A stretch of DNA of 64,000 bases from Farysia itapuensis (lineage: Eukaryota; Basidiomycota; Ustilaginomycetes; Ustilaginales; Ustilaginaceae), in contig JALBYC010000011.1 of NCBI GenBank assembly GCA_023212645.1, forward strand, positions 248,001 through 312,000, given 5' to 3'. Below are positions 29,955 through 38,064 of the stretch, one piece after another. Position numbers and translations under genes: made by a program. The number at the start of each line of letters is the position of its first letter. Positions within the stretch are counted from its first letter, which is position 1. Under the pieces are notes generated by a model that was not told the DNA's origin, did not search any database, and was given only the letters and a program-made list of their open reading frames with translations.

Positions 29955-32279
29955 TCAGGCTTGACTCTCCTTCTTCCCTTCGCCGCCATGCTCGAAAGCT
30001 TGAGCGATAAGTTGCGACACGGCTCCTAAGTATCCGTCGTTGGGTTCGTTGCGGAAGAAGAAGAGAAGCGACTCGCTTAAGCGTAGTACTTCTTCTTTTG
30101 TGAGCGACGATCGCCCGTCAGAATGCAGGTCAAAGAACCACTGAATGTTGCCCATCACATCATCATCGTTGAACATGATTGCGTCCAGTCCAGTAACAAT
30201 GTCTTGTAGGGACAGTGTACCACGCTTTTCTCGGTCCCAGTATCGAAAGAGACGAGCGACGGTCTCGTGGTCTGGCACCCTCCGCTCGACCCGTTCTTGG
30301 AATCCGTTCGAGACTACGTATTCATCTCTTGCCCAAGTCGCAAGCTCGCCAAGTAAGAGGCGGAACGTCTTGAGATCTATCCTCATCTCCTTGTAGTCTG
30401 TCAGCTTCTCGTCGCTCGAGTCTGCTTGTCCGCTGCGTTCTCTGGCCATAGCCCTTTCCATCACCTCTTTAGGATCGTTAGCCACGATGCCTGCATTTGC
30501 ATTTGCTTTGGTTTCTGGGGCAGCGCCTGGGGCGTGGCGAGCTCGGTAAATGGCTTCGACCACCTGGTCGTAGATGAGTCCAATCTGGTCTTTGGAGAAG
30601 TGTCCGTGATTCTTGAGGTTGCGGATTGCACTGCGTTTGGCAAACAGCTCAATCTCTTGCACGATTTCTTGTCGGAAGCGACGTCGCTCGCTCGCTATGG
30701 TCTCGTCCGTGATGATGCTGAACTCGCGGAAAGCTACAACGAGCAGCTCCTGGAAATTGGTGATCTGTCGATGCCGCGGGTTGGGGCTGTTGGGATGAGC
30801 ACTGTCACCCAGAGAGCGGAAATAGCTTTTGATCAGATTGATAAAGGCACCGTCGTCCGTGACTTGCAATAGCTCCTCGCCGTTGATCTTGAGAATGGCC
30901 AGGCCGACTTGGAAGAGGACTTTCGGGCCCATTGCCATGAAACAGTCTACGATCCGGAAGGCAAAGATCATGGGCATCGAGTTGATGTACAAAGATAAGA
31001 ACCAAGGAAGTGAGGCTACGCTCAGCTGGATATCAGCTTTGACGAAGTGTTCATGGATCATTGGCAAGGTTCTCTGCACCAGATTCTCGAACACCTTCTG
31101 GTCCAATAGAGTGCCGGACATTGACTGGGTATAGTAGCCAGGCAACAGCCTTTCACATAGCATATCCAAGAGCCAAAAGCATTGCTCCTCGCTCATGTAG
31201 ATCAACATAGCGGCGACCACAATGTTCATGGCTTGGCAGTATCCGAGCTCCGGATTTTTCCAGCTGTAGGCAGTCAGTACTCTCCTGAGAGTCTCGATGC
31301 CTTCTGGCGTCTGGTAGGCAGGATACTCCGGTAGGCTTCGATTCAAGTCCTTTTCGATCTCCTCTGTGCTCGTGCTTGTGACCCCTGCGTATCTCTTCAG
31401 AATGGCTTGGTATTCGCCCGCATGGGCGAATCGGTTGTAGATCGATCCGCACGTTAGCTCCCAAATCTCTCCTCGAAGGCGATTTGGCAGGCCTACTTGC
31501 ACCAGCCGTAGGAATTGAGGATATCTGAGCAAGGTGAGATTGCGTCCATGCGCTTTGAGGTAATCTTTCCATAGCTTAAGCTTGCTCTTCTCTCGCAACT
31601 TCTTGGCGTCGCCGGGGAAGCCAAAAGTGGCCCCTAGGCCGGCTTCGTATTTGGGCTTTTCCTTCTCTTTGCCTGTCTCCTTGGTCGTCACAGGGTCTGC
31701 ATCGCTTGTCTTGAAACTGAGTCCCTTTTCAGTCTCATCCGCTTCTTGTGCGGGGGTTTCTGACTTGCCGTCCTTAGAGTCGCTAGCGTCATCCAGAATG
31801 AGATACTCGCTGTAGCAGCCAGAGAGGAACGGCTTGAGCAGTTTCATATTGCCTAGCTGAGCTCGTAGCTGGTCTCGAAGTATGCCACAAAACTGCTCGC
31901 ACGAATTGCGAAGGGCATTGAGCTGTAGGATAATCTTCATACCGTGCCATACCACGATGCTCAACGCAAACACTGTGCCTTTGGTATTGAGACGTTCTAC
32001 TCGGCGTATGCACCAGAGCGGCAGATTCATGCGGCAGCTACGTCCGCGGTCCCCTTGACTTGCAAAGCATAGGAAGGATTGAGTCAAGGTCAGCCGCCCG
32101 GCGTACACCTGGTCTTCCTGCAAGCCATCCTTGGTGGCAGCGGAAAGCGAGAGGACAGCCGAAGTGATTTCTGCATCTAAAATGGGTGATTCGCCTGTCG
32201 GTAGCGAGAACGCATTGGCAAACAACTGCGGCCGAGTGGGCGAACGATAGTCTCGAAGTGAGTGGGCAATCGTGGACAT
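29955..32279 (-). CDS. GRAM-TBC-EF-hand Rab GTPase-activating protein (Gyp2/TBC1D8-9 type), 774 aa
   Basis: TBC proteins switch off Rab GTPases of membrane traffic. The ATG at 32279 is the first in frame. A GRAM-like domain spans about 35-145 (YAGRLTLTQSFLCFAS, WCIRRVERL). The TBC domain runs from about 262 (VGLPNRLRGEIWEL) to 470, with both catalytic fingers intact: the Arg finger I308xxD311xxR314 and the Gln finger Y347CQ349. Beyond it an EF-hand pair is visible near 670-730 (FRYWDREKRGTLSLQDI and FFDLHSDGRSSLTKEEV), with Ca2+-ligand-like Asp positions partly kept. This three-part order is that of yeast Gyp2/Mdr1 and animal TBC1D8/9. The cognate Rab cannot be read from sequence. Confidence 0.9.
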   Translation of the reverse strand: MSTIAHSLRDYRSPTRPQLFANAFSLPTGESPILDAEITSAVLSLSAATKDGLQEDQVYAGRLTLTQSFLCFASQGDRGRSCRMNLPLWCIRRVERLNTKGTVFALSIVVWHGMKIILQLNALRNSCEQFCGILRDQLRAQLGNMKLLKPFLSGCYSEYLILDDASDSKDGKSETPAQEADETEKGLSFKTSDADPVTTKETGKEKEKPKYEAGLGATFGFPGDAKKLREKSKLKLWKDYLKAHGRNLTLLRYPQFLRLVQVGLPNRLRGEIWELTCGSIYNRFAHAGEYQAILKRYAGVTSTSTEEIEKDLNRSLPEYPAYQTPEGIETLRRVLTAYSWKNPELGYCQAMNIVVAAMLIYMSEEQCFWLLDMLCERLLPGYYTQSMSGTLLDQKVFENLVQRTLPMIHEHFVKADIQLSVASLPWFLSLYINSMPMIFAFRIVDCFMAMGPKVLFQVGLAILKINGEELLQVTDDGAFINLIKSYFRSLGDSAHPNSPNPRHRQITNFQELLVVAFREFSIITDETIASERRRFRQEIVQEIELFAKRSAIRNLKNHGHFSKDQIGLIYDQVVEAIYRARHAPGAAPETKANANAGIVANDPKEVMERAMARERSGQADSSDEKLTDYKEMRIDLKTFRLLLGELATWARDEYVVSNGFQERVERRVPDHETVARLFRYWDREKRGTLSLQDIVTGLDAIMFNDDDVMGNIQWFFDLHSDGRSSLTKEEVLRLSESLLFFFRNEPNDGYLGAVSQLIAQAFEHGGEGKKESQA

Positions 32280-32774
32280 CTTGAACGCTGATTGAGCTTA
32301 CGAGCCAACTCTCGTCCAGCCTGGCGCTCAGCACTCAGCAACAGCTTGCTCAGGGACCAAGTAAAGCTGCTTTGCGCTCAGTAATGTCAAGGAAGAACAG
32401 CCTCGTGTGATGCAGCGTGTGAATGTAGTGGCACAAGCATCACTGACAGCCTCGCACGGGCTTTCGCCGGCTTCGACAAGAAAGTCAGGTCTAACATATT
32501 TTGTTGATTGAATTCTCGGAATCTCGGAATTTCTCGCGCTCTTGCGCTCTCGCGCTCTCAAGTTACGATCTTGTGTGTCTGTGATTGCTGTTTCGTGATA
32601 CGAGTATTGGCTAGTTTGCTACACGTCTCGCAGACAAAATGACTGGGCCTTGGCTTGCTGCAAGATACAAGCCGCGTGTCGCTGATGACATGTCAGCCAG
32701 GGATTGCGCAAGTCTCGGTGCTGTTGCAGAGCGGCGGCTCGCTGCACCCTCCCTTCCCTAACCTCGGGGACGGA
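32280..32774. other. Intergenic: Rab-GAP promoter and 3' region of the proline-rich gene
   Basis: 495 bases without a supported gene. A short direct repeat of CGCGCTCT (three imperfect copies, about 32534-32560) lies in the Rab-GAP upstream region. Confidence 0.4.
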
Positions 32775-33401
32775 TCAGTGAGGTCTTTGACTTGCTTGCT
32801 CGAAGTACTGTATGAGCGAGCAAAGTGTTAGCAAGACGTACTTCGCTGGGTCGACATCTGTACTTACTTCATCCAAAAGCGCGAAGAAGGCTTGCTTGTC
32901 CCTTTGCGTAAACTTGGAAAATTCGATGTGTCCGGCACCTTGCGACGTTGGGTATGCATGTTGAGGAGAGCTCGTTGGCGGATACGGGGGTGGAGGATGA
33001 CTTGTACCGTCGTCGTTCTGCATTCGTGGTGGTAGACTCGGAGTAGCTGTCGACGCCTGCGCTGCGGCTCCGGACGTACCGCGTCGCAGAGGAGGGGGTG
33101 GAGGCGCAGCCTTCTGCAAAGACACCCCTCCCGGTGGCGGTGGTGGTACTCGCGTCCTCTCGGGAACAACCGTTGTGCTGGTCTCAGTGTCATCAGTGCC
33201 TGTCGTTCTCGATTCCACGTCACGATCCCAACGCGGATTTTGACCTTTGAGCATGTTCATCCTGTCCTGAAGGCCCACTTTGTTGGTTGAGCCACCAGCG
33301 CCGACATTCACCTCTCTCTGTTGGCGGTACTTTTGTTTCGCATCCTCGCCGAAGTCGTCCAATTTTTTGTTGAAATCTTTTCGCCAGTCATCCCACGGCA
33401 T
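32775..33401 (-). CDS. Small proline-rich protein, 188 aa (two exons)
   Basis: Exons are 32868-33401 and 32775-32807. The start MPWDDWRKDF is the only plausible one. The middle has poly-Pro runs (RVPPPPPGG, APPPPPLRR, SHPPPPYPP) of the kind bound by SH3 or profilin. Splicing the 60-nt intron gives a C-terminus DKQAFFALLDEYFEQASQ, a pattern of Phe-Phe-x-x-Leu-Asp-Glu-Tyr-Phe that I have seen in fungal proline-rich actin-patch-type proteins such as Aim3; this link is from memory. Retaining the intron keeps the frame open and inserts 20 residues between Glu and Tyr of this motif. It probably acts as an adaptor in the cortical cytoskeleton, which is inference. Confidence 0.75.
   Translation of the reverse strand: MPWDDWRKDFNKKLDDFGEDAKQKYRQQREVNVGAGGSTNKVGLQDRMNMLKGQNPRWDRDVESRTTGTDDTETSTTVVPERTRVPPPPPGGVSLQKAAPPPPPLRRGTSGAAAQASTATPSLPPRMQNDDGTSHPPPPYPPTSSPQHAYPTSQGAGHIEFSKFTQRDKQAFFALLDEVSTDVDPAKYVLLTLCSLIQYFEQASQRPH
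32808..32867 (-). other. Intron of the proline-rich gene (60 nt, in frame)
   Basis: On the minus strand it starts GTAAGT, has TTGCTAACAC and ends ATACAG. It is a multiple of three with no stop, so retention would give a longer protein. Confidence 0.85.
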
Positions 33402-33562
33402 CTTGCGCAGCCAAGGTTGAGACTGTGAGGCAGAAAGGTCAGGGTTGCGAAGGCAGCGGCGAATTCAGATACGTCCAACAGCAACAATGATGGTGTGTGC
33501 GCAAGACCCTGTCAGTTGTGTCATGCAATGCAGTGGCTGACCCAGTTTTTCTCTGACTACCG

Positions 33563-33572
33563 TTTATATATG
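33563..33572 (+). promoter_or_regulatory. TATA-like element upstream of tRNA-Pro
   Basis: tttatatatg lies 32-41 bases before the tRNA start, a typical place for TFIIIB contact. Confidence 0.4.
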
Positions 33573-33603
33573 CACAAGTAGATGCTGGTATCAATAATCA
33601 GAT

Positions 33604-33706
33604 GGGCTTGTAGTATAGTGGTTTATTATGCTGTCTTAGGGCGTTTACACCGCAAGGTCTTGTTCTAAGTTGACAGAGGTCCCCGGTTCGATTCCGGGCA
33701 AGCCCC
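33604..33706 (+). tRNA. tRNA-Pro (AGG) with a 29-nt intron
   Basis: The acceptor stem GGGCTTG pairs with CAAGCCC, followed by discriminator C. The anticodon stem CTGTC/GACAG is perfect. The loop after splicing reads TTAGGGT with anticodon AGG (33638-33640), the same loop as fungal tRNA-Pro. The T arm is CCCGG-TTCGATT-CCGGG, containing the B box GGTTCGATTCC. The intron (33642-33670) sits in the standard place after position 37, and its CTAAG pairs with CTTAG of the anticodon region, giving the pre-tRNA helix for the splicing endonuclease. The D stem has one mismatch. Confidence 0.93.
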
Positions 33707-33710
33707 TCTC

Positions 33711-33715
33711 TTTTT
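33711..33715 (+). terminator. Pol III terminator of tRNA-Pro
   Basis: A run of five T residues five bases after the tRNA 3' end, with a longer T run (33718-33726) behind it as backup. Confidence 0.8.
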
Positions 33716-34110
33716 ACCTTTTTTTTGCCGAAATTTATTCTGCTCATTTTGACCGTTTTTTTTCCACAATTTGCCGACATGGCATAATTGGGGTGCAAAC
33801 TCAATCTTGTACTACCCAGCTGCAATTGCACTGTGATTCTTTCGTGATGTACGACTGCAAACACCATATCTGTAGCGTTCTCACCATACAGCCTCAAGGA
33901 TAGCCAATAGATCGAAGTTGGGATGAGGCTTTTCTAGACTACTCGCACGGTGACTGAGTCTAGAGAGAGCAGAGAGTCCGCGGGCCGGAAAACCGGTCAA
34001 TACCGAGAGAATAGGAGGTCTCAAGTTCAGTTAAAACTCTGGATTTTCAAAGCAACAGATTTCAATTTCGGAGTTCCATGTAAGATTTAATTTTTTTTCC
34101 CAGCCAAATC

Positions 34111-34194
34111 CAAAACTCCGAGTTCTTTTTCGTTATTCTCAAAGCAGCGTAAATAAATACGCTGCTTTGGTCGTTTTCTTCAAAACTCCGAGTT
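34111..34194. repeat. Direct repeat pair inside the MITE
   Basis: CAAAACTCCGAGTT occurs at 34111-34124 and again at 34181-34194; a related copy in altered form (CAAAACTCGGAGCTTTG) is at 34329-34345. They flank the central hairpin. Confidence 0.85.
34140..34169. repeat. Perfect 12-bp hairpin at the centre of the MITE
   Basis: CAAAGCAGCGTA and TACGCTGCTTTG are exact reverse complements separated by AATAAA. Confidence 0.9.
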
Positions 34195-34868
34195 TTTGCC
34201 ATTTAGCGATGTAACACACAAATTTCGTCGGCGTGAAGAGCACAGCGATCTCACATTCAGAGCACTTTTAAATACCTCAACACCTCGTAACTTCAACCAC
34301 TTCAAGATAGGGTTCAAATTTCTAGCTTCAAAACTCGGAGCTTTGAAAATCCCGAGATTTTTGAGAAAAAAACTTGAGACCTCCTAATTGTGATTTTGTG
34401 ACCGGCAGTAGCTTTACCCGACTTGTGAATTCAATTTTCCTATTCAAATTGGCAATATTCAAATTGGTGACGCCCCACACGATACAAATTGTCGATGAAG
34501 GACTTCTCCTGAGACACGGATGATGACTTTGCGGTGGAAGTGGCTTACCGTCTAACTGACTGCTCGAAGCAGGCGGAATGAGATAGCGGAACAGAGTGCA
34601 AAGGATCACAAAGCCCGTGGAAAAGAGGGATTTTGCCTCGCAACGCGCAAAAGAAAGAATTGCGGGGGTGGCGCGGACGGCTATTCAACTCATGCAATGC
34701 GAGGTCACTCAGAGCAAACGTCGGCCCAATCCATGCCGTGGAGCGGTCAGCCAGGCCGGGATTGCCTTTCCCTCCTTCACTCCCTCTCCCAGCTTGCATC
34801 TACGTTTCCTCCCTTGTTCAGCCCTCACCCCAAGCCCTCTACCACCCCCGCACTCACGATATACGGTG

Positions 34869-36869
34869 ATGAGCTCCAACGCGGCTTCGACGTCAGTCGT
34901 CAAAAAGAGTCCGCCGGAGGATTTCAAGGGCGATGTCAGCCAGAGCAAGCTGGTCCCCTTTGAACGAGTTGATCATGCGCTCTGCTCTCCTCCCGGCAGT
35001 CCATTCGAGCACGAGACCAAGTTCATTAACAATCGTCTGACCGAAGTCTGGAAGAACATTCCCCCTTCCCTCCGCGATCTGTGGCTATTTGGTGTCCAAG
35101 TAAGTACTGCCTTAGCGCACCACATCTCGAGAGTATCCGAACACTAACGGTATCGCCTCCCCTAGATGCATGGTCCGAAGAAGTTCATTGTCGCCGAGGG
35201 TGAGACACACACCTACAACTCCGTCCACGAACAGGTCATGATCACTGCCGCTTGGCTTGCCCAGGAGTTTGGCATCGAGAAAGGAGACCGAGTTGCTGTC
35301 GTAGGCCGAAACCATGTCGAATTTGTCATTGGCTTTTTTGCTGTAGCCGTACTTGGCGCTGTCCCTGCCCTCGTAAACGCTTTCTTGCCTGATCAGTCCA
35401 TCTACGAATGCATTCGCGACGTCGGCTGTAAGGCAGCGCTGTTTGATGTCGAGCGCTTCCGACGACTGCGCAAGGGCGAAGTTGACTACATTTCCAAGTT
35501 CTTCGGTCCTGCCAACGAGGAGTGTGTTGACGACTTTGGCTGCAAGCCCGGTGCGCATAAGGGCCTGTCCGGTGTTGCTGTGTTCGCCAGAGCTGTCGAC
35601 GGTACTGTGCCCAAGAACCAACGCGAATGGGCAAATGGTAAAGCTGGTGCTCGAGTGTTTGACACTGACGAGCTCGCCGCCAAGATCAGATCACCCAAGC
35701 TGCCAGACGTCAAAATTGCGCCTGAAGACCTGTGCATGGTCCTGTACACGTCAGGAACGACCGGTAAGCCCAAGGGCGTCTGCTCTACTCAGAGGCAATT
35801 CATTTCCGCAGGCGCTCACAGTGGCTACGGTGCCGCCCGTGCGTATGTTCGACGAGGACTCGCTCCGCCCGTCCCTGGCCCCGACGATGAACAGCCCTCT
35901 GGTATCTTCTTGATCCCTCTGTTCCACAGCACGGGTATCCAGAGCGGTCTTTGCCCAAGCGTTCTTCGTGGCACCAAGATCTGTCTCATGCCCAAGTACG
36001 ATGCCAATGAGGCGGCCAAACTCATTGACGAGCATCAGCTACAGGTCGTGCTCGGTATCGGATTCATGGTGCGAGAACTCATGCTGAGCAAACACAAGCT
36101 TAGCTCGCTACAGTACGTGTCTCACGGCGGTAGCTCCAGTGCCAAAGAACTGCCGGAGGAGACGCGCACCAAGAATCCGCTCATGCTGGTCGGTCAAGGC
36201 TACGGAAGCACCGAGACGAACGGTGCTGCTACCGTTCTTGCTGGTGATGACTACATCATGCGACCCAGCTCCGCCGGTCGTGCTCCGCCAACGATCCAGA
36301 TCAAGGTCATTGACCCAGACACGCTTGTTCAAGTGCCCAACAACAAGGTCGGTGAGATCTGGATCAACGGTCCGTCGGTCGCCTTGGGCTACTGGGGCAA
36401 GAAGAAGGCTACGCAAGAAGCTTTCACCAGCGATGGCTACTTCCGAACTGGTGACCTTGGCCGGATTGACGACGATGGTTTCATCTACATCATGGACCGC
36501 AGCAAGCACATCATCATCCGAGGTGGCGAAAACATCAGCGGCAGTGAAGTCGAATCAGCCATCTACCAAGAGCGTCGCATCATTGATTGCGCAGCTGTTC
36601 CCATCCCAGACGAACGACTTGGCGAAAAGGTCGCCGTGGTGTGCGTGCCCCGGCTTGACTGTCAAAAGGAGAACAGACCGACAGTCAAGGAGATTCTCGA
36701 AAAGGCCGCAAAAGTCTTGCCGAAGCACGAAGTTCCCGAATTTGTCTGGATCCGCGACGAGCCTCTAGAGCGCAACGCCAACGGCAAGGTCGACAAAGCC
36801 ATTGTCAAGGAAGCTGTGCGAAGAAAGTATGCGGAAGAGACGGCCGGAAAGCTGAAGAGCAAGATGTAA
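34869..36869 (+). CDS. Adenylate-forming enzyme, acyl-CoA ligase type, 644 aa (two exons)
   Basis: It activates a carboxylic acid with ATP and, by family, transfers it to CoA. Exons are 34869-35099 and 35166-36869, phase 0. Exon 1 holds the N-terminal part including the FWxx-like TEVWKNIPPSLRDLWLFGVQ. The A3 motif YTSGTTGKPKGV, A5 GYGSTE, A7/A8 YFRTGDLGRIDDDGFIYIMDR, the GGENISGSEVE hinge, and the catalytic Lys in NGKVDKA (A10) are intact. The protein ends KLKSKM; SKM fits the peroxisomal PTS1 pattern, so peroxisomal import is plausible. The acid substrate cannot be told; medium- or long-chain fatty acids are the family norm. It is tail to tail with RRP41. Confidence 0.92.
35100..35165 (+). 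other. Acyl-CoA ligase intron (66 nt)
   Basis: Donor GTAAGT, branch-like CACTAACG, acceptor CCCTAG. Exon 2 starts with Met-His-Gly after Gln77. Confidence 0.92.
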
Positions 36870-36964
36870 ATAGATGTGACACCGCTGGAAATCACTACAC
36901 TGAAAATGAAGTCTGAGATTGAGAGATGGGTGTCCTACAAATACAAAATAAGTAGCCGTGAAGC

Positions 36965-37850
36965 TCATATCAACATCTTCTCGTCCTCTGCGTAGTCGTC
37001 GAGGTCGTGCTCGAGATCGTCGACATCGTTCGATTCGACGACTCTGCCAGTCATGGCCTGGACCAACGTCTTTGTACGATCGCGAACAGCGAGTTCCATC
37101 TCGTTGTGCAGCACTGCCGAGGCCTGAATTGCAAGCTGGAAGATTTGCTCAAAGCGTTCCACATGTAGTCTTGTTTCGAGGGAGGCTAAGGTGACTTGGC
37201 CGGTTTTGGGCAGTACAGCCACTGTCAGGTGCGGCAAGTCGGATTCTTCCGTGTTGCAGAGATCTAGCATTGGTGATGTCGAGTGGATGCCGCAGGATAT
37301 AGAGGCTACAAAGTCTTGCATCGCGATACCTGCGTCCAAGAGTGCAAGAGTGGAAGCGTTTATCGCTGCTGGCAGTACCCCTCCATCCTGTTGGTGTACT
37401 TGGACGAAGATGTCGATTTGAGACCTTGGATACAGATGCGTGTGTATGACTGGTTCGAAGGTGGACTTGATGGCGCTCGCAAATTCGACCAGGCGTCTAT
37501 CTCCTCGATTACGTCTGCGGCGCTCCATAGATCCCCAAGGCGCCAAAGAAACTTCTACGTTGACTGAAGCACGGTCGTGGTTCAAATTCGCTCCGGATCT
37601 TGCCTCCCGCGGTCCGAAAACAGTGGCTGAGACCACTGTCAAGCCCTGAGAGATTTGCGCGGCACCATCAGCTGCTGTGTCGCTTGACCCTCCCAGCTTG
37701 ATGGCAATGGAGCGTAACTCGTACTGCTTTCGGCCATCGACACGGAACCCTCCGGCGTTGAGAAGCTCAACACGCGACTATCGTGCATTACAGCAAGACA
37801 TACGTCAGTATTGCTGTCTATTTCGGCTGCTGTGACAGTCTGCTTACCAT
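36965..37850 (-). CDS. RRP41: Exosome core subunit Rrp41/Ski6, 271 aa (start codon alone in exon 1)
   Basis: This RNase PH-like subunit is part of the six-membered ring of the RNA exosome, in nucleus and cytosol, for 3'-5' RNA processing and decay. Coding exons are 37848-37850, only ATG, and 36965-37777. The join gives MSRVELLNAGGFRVDGRK, which is the Rrp41 N-terminus; no in-frame ATG exists nearby in exon 2. Landmarks are GPREA, RRRRNRGDRRLVEF, YPRSQIDIFVQV, QDGGVLPAAINASTLALLDAG and the CNTEESD segment. As in other eukaryotes it probably has no catalysis. The C-terminus adds about 25 acidic residues (DDLEHDLDDYAEDEK). It shares a 214-base upstream gap with APC2. Confidence 0.92.
37778..37847 (-). 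other. RRP41 intron directly after the ATG (70 nt)
   Basis: GTAAGC follows the start codon at once; the branch-like ATACTGACG and acceptor GATAG precede Ser2. Phase 0. Confidence 0.85.
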
Positions 37851-37990
37851 TTGTGGCTTGAGTCCGCCAACTGAGTGATAGTGCTTCGGTCAGCAGCTGT
37901 CAAAGGAAGAACTGCAAGACAGAGTTTGGTCGAAATCACAAAATCTCCTCAAATCGGGGATTACATCGGCAGATTTCACGCGTTATTGGA

Positions 37991-38051
37991 GGACCAACCA
38001 ACACCTCTATGTTGGACAACCAACACCTCTACGTTGGACAACCAACACCTT
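37991..38051. repeat. 22-bp tandem repeat upstream of APC2, three copies
   Basis: GGACAACCAACACCTCTACGTT is repeated with small changes at 37991 (23 bp with one extra C), 38014 and 38036 (the last is cut short). It ends 13 bases before the APC2 ATG, probably inside the leader. Confidence 0.85.
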
Positions 38052-38064
38052 CTAGACGCTCAAG

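Larger units (their letters stand above)
34014..34384. mobile_element. MITE, 371 bp, TA target duplication, terminal inverted repeats
   Basis: The ends are GGAGGTCTCAAGTT and its exact reverse complement AACTTGAGACCTCC, each flanked outside by TA (34012-34013 and 34385-34386). The repeat extends inward with a short gap through GGATTTTCAAAGC (34041-34053) against GCTTTGAAAATCC (34340-34352), so each arm is about 40-45 bp. The element has no coding capacity. Its TA duplication is typical of Tc1/mariner-related elements. The middle holds a perfect 12-bp hairpin and direct repeats of CAAAACTCCGAGTT. It lies between tRNA-Pro and the acyl-CoA ligase promoter. Confidence 0.82.

Noticed and set aside
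33930..33965. Short inverted pair CTAGACT...AGTCTAG before the MITE
   Set aside because: Seven bases with a 16-base gap is too weak, and it lies outside the TA-flanked element.
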